Part shown: piece after piece, positions 22,387 to 34,700 of the stretch | How positions within the stretch are numbered: the first letter of the stretch is position 1 | Layout of the letters: each line of letters starts with the position of its first letter | NCBI GenBank assembly: GCA_020152595.1 | Contig: JAIGNY010004486.1 | Span: 1,551,001 to 1,615,000 of the forward strand | Direction: 5' to 3' | Origin: Chiridota heheva | Lineage: Eukaryota > Echinodermata > Holothuroidea > Apodida > Chiridotidae | Length of the DNA stretch: 64,000 nt | The notes under the pieces: model-generated | Databases searched by the model: none | Seen by the model: the letters and a program-made list of their open reading frames with translations, nothing else | Told to the model about the DNA's origin: nothing | Translations under genes and position numbers: made by a program

Positions 22387-23346
22387 AAGGGCACTGTTTG
22401 CTTGTCACATGCTATGAAGGGCACTGTTTGCTTGTCACATGCTATGAAGGGCACTGTTTGCTTGTCACATGCTATGAAGGGCACTGTTTGCTTGTCACAT
22501 GCTATGAAGGGCACTGTTTGCTTGTCACATGCTATGAAGGGCACTGTTTGCTTGTCACATGCTATGAAGGGCACTGTTTGCTTGTCACATGCTATGAAGG
22601 GCACTGTTTGCTTGTCACATGCTATGAAGGGCACTGTTTGCTTGTCACATGCTATGAAGGGCACTGTTTGCTTGTCACATGCTATGAAGGGCACTGTTTG
22701 CTTGTCACATGCTATGAAGGGCACTGTTTGCTTGTCACATGCTATGAAGGGCACTGTTTGCTTGTCACATGCTATGAAGGGCACTGTTTGCTTGTCACAT
22801 GCTATGAAGGGCACTGTTTGCTTGTCACATGCTATGAAGGGCACTGTTTGCTTGTCACATGCTATGAAGGGCACTGTTTGCTTGTCACATGCTATGAAGG
22901 GCACTGTTTGCTTGTCACATGCTATGAAGGGCACTGTTTGCTTGTCACATGCTATGAAGGGCACTGTTTGCTTGTCACATGCTATGAAGGGCACTGTTTG
23001 CTTGTCACATGCTATGAAGGGCACTGTTTGCTTGTCACATGCTATGAAGGGCACTGCTTGCTTGTCACATGCTATGAAGGGCACTGCTTGCTTGTCACAT
23101 GCTATGAAGGGCACTGCTTGCTTGTCACATGCTATGAAGGGCACTGCTTGCTTGTCACATGCTATGAAGGGCACTGCTTGCTTGTCACATGCTATGAAGG
23201 GCACTGCTTGCTTGTCACATGCTATGAAGGGCACTGCTTGCTTGTTACATGCTATGAGGGGCACTGTTTGCTTGTCACATGCTATGAAGGGCACTGCTTA
23301 CTTGTCACATGCTATGAAGGGCACTGCTTGTTTGTTACATGCTATG
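22387..23346 (+). repeat. 30-bp minisatellite, 32 copies, very homogeneous
   Basis: Thirty-two units of GGGCACTGTTTGCTTG plus TCACATGCTATGAA. The first 22 are identical, the next six are identical to each other with GCTTG in place of GTTTG, and the last four carry private changes. The unit has no stop in several frames, so open frames of 344, 339 and (minus strand) 306 codons result (cycles LVTCYEGHCL, SHAMKGTVCL, PFIACDKQTV). None is a gene. Confidence 0.98.
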
Positions 23347-25629
23347 AAGAGCACAAGGGGAGAATTACCAAAGATACAGGTGTCCTTCATTATGTCCAGG
23401 TCTCAAATGTCATTTTTATGACTTTGGCTTAAGCTTGCTTGGCTGTTGAAGTGTTGCTCTTTACCAGAGGTTGTGTGCATGTGTCCCGCATGTGTCCCGC
23501 ATGTGATCTTTGTGGTACGAGCATTTGGGGCCCCATAAAAACAATGCAGGTTGTTGCTCGGGCAACATGGTATTTGCAAACTCATTTCTTGCTCCCTTGT
23601 ACGTGTCCTGTAGGACAAGTAGTGCGCTTTTGTTCAAAGAATCACCCATGTAATCCATAGCGCTGACAATAGATGAAAAGTATTCAATGAGGACTCAACA
23701 TTCTGCCTTTTATGCATTGGAAACATAAGGAAGGTCACAGTACAAGTTTGTTGCACAAACAATGTAGCTTGGTGAAGTGCTGTATTTTGTCTTTTATGCC
23801 TTTGAAACATAAGGAAGGTCACAGTACAAGTTTGTTGCACAAACAATGTAGCTTGGTGAATTGCTCTAAATCTACTACTGTTTTTGATAAATGTAAATTT
23901 AAGAAAGTAATAAAAGATACCAATCTCTCTTGAAGTGCATTTTGTTCATAGATTTGTTTCATTTGGAAGTCGAGTATTTGCAAGTGCTGTTACTTATCCT
24001 TTGACGGCAGTCATCATGAGTGCCGCTGAGAGAGGGGGCAGGGAGCAAGTTGCCCTAGACTGAGGGGGCCCTTAAATGTATTTAGCGTATATTTTGGGAG
24101 ACCAATAAGTAATATGACAATAAAAATATAACCACATAGGCAAAAACCTATGCTTGACAATGGTATAAATTGGACTTAAAATAATGAAGATATGTTTGTG
24201 GCTATTCAAAATTTTTGAGATATGAAGGGCCCAGAAATGTCAGTTTTCTCTAAAGAACATGTAACCTGTAAATAGAGGCATATTGGAGAACTTCATCGTG
24301 GCACTGGTTCTTCCTGACGGCGACTGCAAACATTTCTTATAGTACCAACCAAGTGCCAAAGAAATAGCAACAGGCATGGGTACTAAAATTAGCATGCGGG
24401 ACAGGGACCTTCACGATGATACCCCTTGCTGTTTGTGCGCAACCAGGCCGTACAAAGGTCACCATTTAAAGATCTTTGGACAGGTAGCTGCAACTTTTGA
24501 GTTTAATTGGAAGAAAATATGCTATAAAACCATGAAAATATCAAGAACAAAATTCACCAAAATGGGTTAAAAGTTGACCATAAATTATACAAATTTTATT
24601 GAAATTTTGTGACATCACTTGAATACAGTCTGTGAATTTCCTCATGATATCTTAATGTTTTTCAATCCGACACCATCGTTAGTTGAATGGAAGCAGTGCG
24701 ACATGGCCAAGAAGTTTTCTATCTCCATTATAGTCCCCTTCATCAAAATTTAGCAGAATTGATTTTCAGAAGCTAAAATTTAAAGATTTAAAGCCGTCTT
24801 CTTTTCCAAACATAACTTTTCAAAATATTAAAGATTCATCAATCTTTCATTGAGTCATCACCTGGGGACTGCTTTTGACATGATTTAAAGACTTCCTTGT
24901 TCAGAATTTAAAGCTTGTTTCTTGTGATTATGAAATTACTACCTGTCCATATACCTTGCCTATTTCGAACCAAAATTTCATGAAATTCTGTAGAAATTCT
25001 GTAGAAATATAAAATATTATCTTACATTTTGAGCCCATATACTTTTAAGCTAATAGATAGGAACTACCCCCCCGCCCCTTAAAATTAGTATTTTATTGTG
25101 AAGAAATAATAACAAAATATTTCTCTTAAGTTCTAGACATATTTATTGCAAGATGGAGGGTGCACACTAATGAAGAGAAGATGTATCATGTTATTCAGCT
25201 ACAAAGACAAAACATTTGTCTTAGCATATGCCAAGTGTGAATATAAATATAAACTCCTTTCTAGAGATATGACGTAAAACCCTGCCCAGAATGATCAGAT
25301 TAAGGTAAGATGTCTTTGCAGTGTGTGAAGAGTTTAATAGCCAAGAATGCCAACATGAAATGCATGTTGTTAACACTACCTGTGTTGGTATACACCATTT
25401 CCCTATCTGTCCACATGTTGCTGCTGGATGATAAAGCAATATCCACCGCAATGTACAAGATAGGAAAATTCAGTTTGTTTGGTTCAAAATTTGTATCTTT
25501 AACTAAAAAGACTTGATTCCGACTGGCAATTATAAATATGTTCTCCATTCTCACTGTCAACATATATATATATTTTTAAAATCAGTTCAAAATTCCATGA
25601 CAGTAAATCTCTAGAGGGCTAGTGAGGTA
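23347..25629. other. Region downstream of ATP5PD
   Basis: At 23705-23875 two copies of a segment 84 bp apart share AAACATAAGGAAGGTCACAG and TTGTTGCACAAACAATG. At about 24030-24330 there is a relative of the 262-bp hAT MITE (GAGTGCCGCTGAG, TATGCTTGACAATGG, TATAAATTGGACT). The rest is AT-rich without recognisable genes. The ATP5PD 3' UTR must lie immediately below 25630. A minus-strand AATAAA lies at 25142-25147. Confidence 0.5.
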
Positions 25630-25761
25630 TCACTTGGATTCTTCTCTGAAGTTGAAGTAAGGCCAGTACTCTGTACCCTTATCCAGGGGGACAGGGAAGG
25701 CCTGGTTGTATTCTTCAACTGTCATTTCCTCAAGTGGTATCATGTTACTCAAATTCTCCAG
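25630..25761 (-). CDS. ATP5PD: ATP5PD coding exon 5 and stop
   Basis: The exon is 132 bp: 43 codons and TGA. The acceptor is TTTTTTTTGGTAG. It encodes LENLSNMIPLEEMTVEEYNQ and ends EYWPYFNFREESK. The MTVEEYNQAFP and YWP words match the C-terminal part of animal subunit d (MTIEDLNEAFP, YWP in human). Confidence 0.95.
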   Translation of the reverse strand: MENLSNMIPLEEMTVEEYNQAFPVPLDKGTEYWPYFNFREESK

Positions 25762-28700
25762 CTACCAAAAAAAAGAGAAGAAAATATGTATTCGCATACA
25801 CCAAGTGTGAAAATAAATAAAAAACTAATTCTACATGAGCTTGACGTAATGTAGAAAATCTTAAATTAAATCGGCCTTCCGACCTTTAAAATTTAATTTT
25901 CTTACCAAGACATCAGCATTCAAAAGCTTAGAAACAGGCAACCACTTAGTTTGTAATAACTCCTAAACGGAACGGACTAAGTTATCAACCTTGTTTCCCC
26001 CCCCCCCCTCCAATTTGTCTCTTTAATAGTTCTCTAGCATATATAACTTCTAAACGGAATAAGTTATCAACCTTGTTTCCCCCCAATTTGTCTTTAATAG
26101 TCCTCTATCATATATAACTCTTAAACGGAATAGGTTATCAACCTTGTTTCCCCCCCAATTTGTCTTTAATAGTTCTCTAACATATATACCTCCTAAACGG
26201 AATAAGTTATCAACCTTCTTTTCCCCCCAATTGGTCTTTAATAGTTCTCTAACATATATACCTCCTAAACGGAATAAGTTATAAACCTTGTTTCCCCTCA
26301 ATTTGTTTTTAATAGTCCTCTATCACATATAACTCCTAAACGGAATAAGTTATCAACCTTCTTTTCCCCAATTGGTCTTTAATAGTCCTCTAACATATAT
26401 AATTCCTAAACGGAATAAGTTATCAACCTTGTTTCCCCGCAATTTGTCTTTAATAGTCCTCTAGCATATATAACTTCTAAACGGAATAAGTTATCAACCT
26501 TGTTTTCCCCCAATTTGTCTCTTTAATAGTCCTCTATCATATATAAGTCCTAAACGGAATAAGTTATCAACTTTGTTTTCCCCCCAATTTGTATCTTTAA
26601 TAGTTCTCTAACATATATACCTCCTAAACGGAATAAGTTATCAACCTTGTTTTCCCCCTAATTTGTCTTTAATAGTCCTCTATCATATATAACTCCTAAA
26701 CAGAATAAGTTATCAACCTTGTTTTCCCCCCAATTTGTCTCTTGAATAGTCCTCTAGCATATATAACTTCTAAACAAAATAAATTATCAACCTTGTTTTC
26801 CCCGCAATTTGTCTTTAATAGTCCTCTAGCATATATAACTTCTAAACGGAATAAGTTATCAACCTTGTTTCCCCTCAATTTGTTTTTAATAGTCCCCTAT
26901 CATATATAACTCCTAAACGGAATAAGTTATTAACCTTGTTTTCCCCCCAATTTGTCTTTAATAGTCCTCTATCATATATAACTCCTAAACGGAATAAGTT
27001 ATCAACCTTGTTTTCCCCAATGTCTTTAATAGTCCTCTATCATATATAACTCCTAAACTGAATAAGTTATCACCTTGTTTCCCCCAATTGGTCTTTAATA
27101 GTCCTCTATCATATATAACTCCTAAATTGAATAAGTTATCAACCTTCTTTTCCCCCCAATTGGTCTTTAATAGTTCTCTAACATATATACCTCCTAAACG
27201 GAATAAGTTATAAACCTTGTTTTACCCCCAATTTGTCTCTTGAATAGTCCTCTATCATATATAATTCCTAAACGGAATAAGTTATTAACCTTCTTTTCCC
27301 CCAATTGGTCTTTAATAGTTCTCTAACATATATACCTCCTAAACGGAATAAGTTATAAACCTTGTTTTACCCCAATTTGTCTCTTGAATAGTCCTCTATC
27401 ATATATAACTCCTAAACTGAATAAGTTATCAACCTTCTTTTCCCCCAATTGGTCTTTAATAGTTCTCTAACATATATACCTCCTAAACGGAATAAGTTAT
27501 AAACCTTGTTTTACCCCAATTTGTCTCTTGAATAGTCCTCTATCATATATAATTCCTAAACTGAATAAGTTATCAACCTTCTTTTCCCCCCAATTGGTCT
27601 TTAATAGTTCTCTAACATATATACCTCCTAAACGGAATAAGTTATCAACCTTGTTTCTCCTCAATTTGTTTTTAATAGTCCTCTATCATATATAACTCCT
27701 AAACGGAATAAGTTATTAACCTTGTTTTCCCCCCAATTTGTCTTTAATAGTCCTCTATCATATATAACTCCTAAACGGAATAAGTTATCAACCTTGTTTT
27801 CCCCCCAATGTCTTTAATAGTCCTCTATCATATATAACTCCTAAACTGAATAAGTTATCGACCTTGTTTCCCCCCCAATTGGTCTTTAATAGTCCTCTAT
27901 CATATATAACTCCTAAACTGAATAAGTTATCAACCTTCTTTTCCCCCCAATTGGTCTTTAATAGTTCTCTAACATATATACCTCCTAAACGGAATAAGTT
28001 ATAAACCTTGTTTTACCCCCAATTTGTCTCTTGAATAGTCCTCTATCATATATAATTCCTAAACGGAATAAGTTATTAACCTTCTTTTCCCCCAATTGGT
28101 CTTTAATAGTTCTCTAACATATATACCTCCTAAACGGAATAAGTTATAAACCTTGTTTTACCCCCAATTTGTCTCTTGAATAGTCCTCTATCATATATAA
28201 CTCCTAAACTGAATAAGTTATCAACCTTCTTTTCCCCCCAATTGGTCTTTAATAGTTCTCTAACATATATACCTCCTAAACGGAATAAGTTATAAACCTT
28301 GTTTTACCCCAATTTGTCTCTTGAATAGTCCTCTATCATATATAATTCCTAAACTGAATAAGTTATCAACCTTCTTTTCCCCCAATTGGTCTTTAATAGT
28401 TCTCTAACATATATACCTCCTAAACGGAATAAGTTATCGACCTTGTTTCCCCCCCAATTGGTCTTTAATAGTCCTCTATCATATATAACTCCTAAACTGA
28501 ATAAGTTATCAACCTTCTTTTCCCCCCAATTGGTCTTTAATAGTTCTCTAACATATATACCTCCTAAACGGAATAAATTATCAACCTTGTTTCCCCCCCA
28601 ATTTGTGTCTTTAATAGTCCTCTAGCATATATAACTTCTAAAAGGAATAAGTTATTAACCTTGTTTTACCCCCAATTTGTCTCTTGAATAGTCCTCTAGC

Positions 28701-31700
28701 ATATATAACTCCTAAACGGAATAAGTTATCAACCTTGTTTTCCCCCCCAATTTGTCTTTAATAGTCCTCTATCATATATAACTCCTAAACGGAATAAGTT
28801 ATCAACCTTGTTTCCCCCCAATTTGTCTTTAATAGTCCTCTATCATATATAACTCCTAAACGGAATAAATTATCAACCTTGTTTCCCCCCCAATTTGTGT
28901 CTTTAATAGTCCTCTAGCATATATAACTTCTAAACAGAATAAGTTATTAACCTTGTTTTACCCCCAATTTGTCTCTTTAATAGTCCTCTAGCATATATAA
29001 CTTCTAAACGGAATAAGTTATCAACCTTGTTTTCCCCCCAATTTGTCTTTAATAGTCCTCTATCATATATAACTCCTAAACGGAATAAGTTATCAACCTT
29101 GTTTCCCCCCAATTTGTCTTTAATAGTCCTCTAGCATATATAACTTCTAAGCGGAATAAGTTATTAACCTTGTTTTACCCCCAATTTGTCTCTTGAATAG
29201 TCCTCTATCATATATAACTCCTAAACGGAATAAGTTATCAACCTTGTTTTCCCCCCAATTTGTCTTTAATAGTCCTCTAACATATATAATTCCTAAACAG
29301 AATAAGTTATAAACCTTCTTTTCCCCCCAATTTGTCTCTTTAATAGTCCTCTATCATATATAACTCCTAAACGGAATAAGTTATCAACCTTGTTTCCCTT
29401 CAACTTGTTTTTAATAGTCCCCTATCATATATAACTCCTAAACGGAATAAGTTTTCAACCTTGTTTTCCCCCCAATTTGTCTCTTTAATAGTCCTCTATC
29501 ACATATAACTCCTAAATGGAATAAATTATCAACCTTGTTTCCCCGCAATTTGTCTTTAATAGTCCTCTAACATATATAATTCCTAAACGGAATAAGTTAT
29601 CAACCTTGTTTTCCCCCCAATTTGTCTTTAATAGTCCTCTATCATATATAACTTCTAAACGGAATAAGTTATCGACCTTGTTTTCCCCCCAATTGGTCTT
29701 TAATAGTCCTCTAACATATATAATTCCTAAACGGAATAAGTTTTCAACCTTCTTTTCCCCCCAATTTGTCTTTAATAGTCCTCTATCATATATAACTTCT
29801 AAACGGAATAAATTATTAACCTTGTTTTCCCCCAATTTGTCTTTAATAGTCCTCTATCATATATAACTCCTAAACGGAATGAGTTATCAACCTTGTTTTC
29901 CCCCCAATTTGTCTTTAATAGTCCTCTAACATATATACCTCCTAAACGGAATAAGTTATTAACCTTGTTTCCCCCCAATTTGTCTTTAATAGTCCCCTAT
30001 CATATATAACTCCTAAACGGAATGAGTTATCAACCTTGTTTTCCCCCTAATTTGTCTTTAATAGTCCTCTATTATATATAACTCCTAAACAGAATAATAA
30101 TTTGTCTTTGAATAGTCCTCTAGCATCATATATAACTCCTAAACAGAATAAGTTATCAACCTTGTTTTCCCCCCAATTTGTCTCTTGAATAGTCCTCTAT
30201 CATATATAACTCCTAAACAGAATAAGTTATCAACCTTGTTTCCCCCAAATAGTCCTCTATCATATATAACTCCTAAACGGAATAAGTTATCAACCTTGTT
30301 TTTCCCTATCAATTTGTCTTTATAGTTTATCATATATAACTCCTAAACAGAATAAGTTATTATCAACCTTGTTTCCCCAAGTCTTTATCCAGTTATCAAC
30401 CTTGTTTTTAATTTGTCTTTAGTCCTCTATCATATATAACTCCTAAACAGAATAAGTTATCAACCTTGTTTTATCAACCTTGTTTTCAACCCCCAATTTG
30501 TCTTTAATAGTCCTCTATCATATATAACTCCTAAACGGAATAAGTTATCAACCTTGTTTCCCCCAATTTGTCTTTAATAGTCCTCTCTAATCATATATAA
30601 CTCTAAACAGAATAAATTATAAACCTTGTTTTTCCCCTAATTTGTCTCTTTAAAATCATATATAACTTCTAAACGGAATAAGAATAACATATATAAGTTA
30701 TCAACCTTGTTTCCCCCAATTTGTCTTTAATAGTCCTCTATCATATATAACTCCTAAACAGAATAAGTTATCAACCTTGAATAAACAGAATAAGTTATCA
30801 ACCTTCTTTTTTATCAACCTTGCATATATACCTCCTAAACGGAATTTTCAACCCCCAATTTGTCTTTAATAGTCCTCTATCTTTAATATATATAACTCCT
30901 AAACAGAATAAGTTATCAACCTTCTTTTCCCCCAATTTGTCTTTAATAGTCCTCTATCATATATAACTCCTAAACGGAATAAATTATCAACCTTGTTTTC
31001 CCCCAATTTGTCTTTAATAGTCCTCTATCATATATAACTCCTAAACAGAATAAGTTATCAACCTTGTTTTTCAATTTGTCTTTAATAGTTGTCATATATA
31101 ACTCCTAAATGGAATAAATTATCAACTTTGTTTCCAATTTGTCTTTAATAGTCCTCTATCATATATAACTCTAAACGGAATAAGTTATCAACCTTGTTTC
31201 CCAATTTGTCATAGTTTTGTAACTTTAATCAAGTCCTTCAACTAGTCCCCTATCATATATAACTCCTAAAACGGAATAAGTTATCAACCTTGTTTTCCCC
31301 CAATTTGTCTTTAATAGTCCTCTAGCATATTATAACGCAATTTGTCTTTAAAGTCCTCTATCATATATAACTCCTAAACGGAATAAGTTATCAACCTTGT
31401 TTTACCCCAATTTGTCTCTTTAATAGTCCTCTATCATATATAACTCCTAAATGGAATAAATTATCAACCTTGTTTTTCCCCGGAATAAATTATCAACCTT
31501 GTTTCCTAATTTGTCTTTAATAGTCCTCTATCATATAATTTGTCTCTTTAATAGTCCCTCTAATCATATATAACTTTAATAGTCCTCTATCTAACTCCTA
31601 AACGGAATAAATTATCAACCTTGTTTTCCCCAATTTGTCTTTAATAGTCCTCTATCATATATAACTCCTAAACGGAATAAGTTATCAACCTTGTTTTCCC

Positions 31701-34700
31701 CAATTTGTCTTTAATAGTCCTCTATCATATATAACTCCTAAACGGAATAAATTATCAACCTTGTTTTCCCCCAATTTGTCTCCTAAACGGAATAAGTTAT
31801 CAACCTTGTTTCCCCCCAATTTGTCTTTAATATCTATCATATATAACTCCTAAACGGAATAAATTATCAACCTTCTTTTCCCCCCAATTTGTCTTTAATA
31901 GTCCTCTATCATATATAACTCCTAAACGGAATAAGTTATCAACCTTCTTTTCCCCCAATTTGTCTCTTTAATAGTCCTCTATCACATATAACTCCTAAAC
32001 GGAATAAATTATCAACCTTGTTTTCCCCAATTTGTCTTTAATAGTCCTCTATCATATATAACTCCTAAACAGAATAAGTTATCAACCTTGTTTTCCCCAA
32101 TTTGTTTAATAGTCCTCTATCATATATAACTCCTAAACAGAATAAGTTATCAACCTTGTTTTCCCCCAATTTGTCTCTTTAATAGTCCTCTATCATATAT
32201 AACTCTAAACAGAATAAACTATCATATATAATTATCGGAATAAGTTATCCTTGTTTCCCCCCAATTTGTCTTTAATAGTCCTCTATCATATATAACTCCT
32301 AAACGGAATAAATTATCAACCTTGTTTCCCCCAATTTGTCTTTAATAGTCCTCTATCATATATAACTCCTAAACGGAATAAGTTATCAACTTCTTGTTTC
32401 ATAATTTGTCTTTATAGTCCTCTATCATATATAACTCCTAAACGGAATAAATTATCAACCTTGTTTTCCCCCCAATTTGTCTTTAATAGTCCTCTATCAT
32501 ATATAACTCCTAAACAGAATAAGTTATCAACCTTGTTTCCCTTCAATTTGTCTTTAATAGTCCTCTATCATATATAACTCCTAAATGGAATAAATTATCA
32601 ACCTTGTTTCCCCGCAATTTGTCTTTAATAGTCCTCTATCATATATAACTTCTAAACGGAATAAGTTATCAACCTTGTTTTAATAGTCCTCTATCATATA
32701 TAACCTAAACGGAATAATTTGTCTTTAATAGTTCTCTATCATATATAACTCCTAAACGGAATAAGTTATCAACCTTGTTTTCCCCCAATTTGTCTTTAAT
32801 AGTCCTCTATCACATATAACTCCTAAATGGAATAAATTATCAACCTTGTTTTCCCCCCAATTTGTCTTTAATAGTCCTCTAACATATATAACTCCTAAAT
32901 GGAATAAATTATCAACCTTGTTTCCCCGCAATTTGTCTTTAATAGTCCTCTATCATATATAACTCCTAAACGGAATAAGTTATCAACCTTGTTTTACCCC
33001 CAATTTGTCTCTTTAATAGTCCTCTATCATATATAACTCCTAAATGGAATAAATTATCAACCTTGTTTCCCCCAATTTGTCTTTAATAGTCCTCTATCAT
33101 ATATAACTCCTAAACGGAATAAATTATCAACCTTGTTTTCCCCCCAATTTGTCTTTAATAGTCCTCTATCATATATAACTCCTAAACGGAATAAGTTATC
33201 AACCTTGTTTTCCCCCCAATTTGTCTTTAATAGTCCTCTATCATATATAACTCCTAAACGGAATAAATTATCAACCTTGTTTTCCCCCCAATTTGTCTTT
33301 AATAGTCCTCTATCATATATATAACTTCTAAACGGAATAAGTTATCAACCTTGTTTTCCCCAATTTGTCTTTAATAGTCCTCTATCATATATAATCCTAA
33401 ACGGAATAAGTTATCAACCTTGTTTTCCCCCAATTTGTCTTTAATAGTCCTCTATCATATATAACTTAAACAGAATAAGTTATCCCCTTTAATAATCCTA
33501 AATGGAATAAATTTGTCCCCTATCAATTTGTCTTTAATAGTCCTCATATATAATCATATATAACTCCTTTAATAGTTCTCTATCATATATAACTTCTAAA
33601 CGGAATAAGTTATCAACCTTGTTTCCCTATCAACTTGTTTTTAATAGTCCCCTATCATATATAACTCCTAAACGGAATAAGTTATCAACCTTGTTTCCCC
33701 AATTTGTCTTTAATAGTCCTCTATCATATATAACTCCTAAACGGAATAAATTATCAACCTTGTTTTTTCCCCAATTTGTCTTTAATAGTCCTCTATCATA
33801 TATAACTCCTAAACGGAATAAATTATCAACCTTGTTTTCCCCCCAATTTGTCTTTAATAGTCCTCTATCATATATAACTCCTAAACGGAATAAGTTATCA
33901 ACCTTGTTTTCCCCCCAATTTGTCTTTAATAGTCCTCTATCATATATAACTCCTAAACGGAATAAATTATCAACCTTGTTTTCCCCCCAATTTGTCTTTA
34001 ATAGTCCTCTATCATATATAACTCCTAAACGGAATAAGTTATCAACCTTGTTTCCCCCAATTTGTCTTTAATAGTCCTCTATCATATATAACTCCTAAAC
34101 GGAATAAGTTATCAACCTTGTTTTCCCCCCAATTTGTCTTTAATAGTCCTCTATCATATATAACTCCTAAACGGAATAAGTTATCAACCTTGTTTCCCCC
34201 CTAATTTGTCTTTAATAGTCCTCTCTCATATATAACTCCTAAACGGAATAAGTTATCAACCAATTTTCTTTTTCCTCCAATTTGTCAATTTGTCTTTAAT
34301 AGTCTCTATCATATATAACTCCTAAACGGAATAAGTTATCAACCTTGTTTTCCCCAATTTGTCTCTTTAATAGTCCTCTATCATATATAACTCCTAAACG
34401 GAATAAATTATCAACCTTGTTTTCCCCCAATTTGTCTTTAATAGTCCTCTATCATATATAACTCCTAAATGGAATAAATTATCAACCTTGTTTGAATTTG
34501 TCTTTAATAGTCCCTATCATATATTCTCAACCTTGTTTTTCCCCCAATTTATAACTCTTTAATAGTCCTCTATCATATATAACTCCTAAAACGGAATAAA
34601 TTATCAACCTTGTCTCTTTTTCCGGAATAAGTTATCAATTTGTCTTTAATAGTCCTCTATCATATATAACTCCTAAACGGAATAAATTATCAACCTTGTT

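Noticed and set aside
22398..23432. 344-codon plus-strand open frame, with 339- and 306-codon partners
   Set aside because: It is a straight translation of a 30-bp tandem array with no stops in several frames. No start context, no non-repeat domain, and equal openness on both strands.
23705..23875. 84-bp direct duplication as terminal repeats of an element
   Set aside because: The copies are adjacent with almost nothing between them, so a simple tandem duplication explains them.
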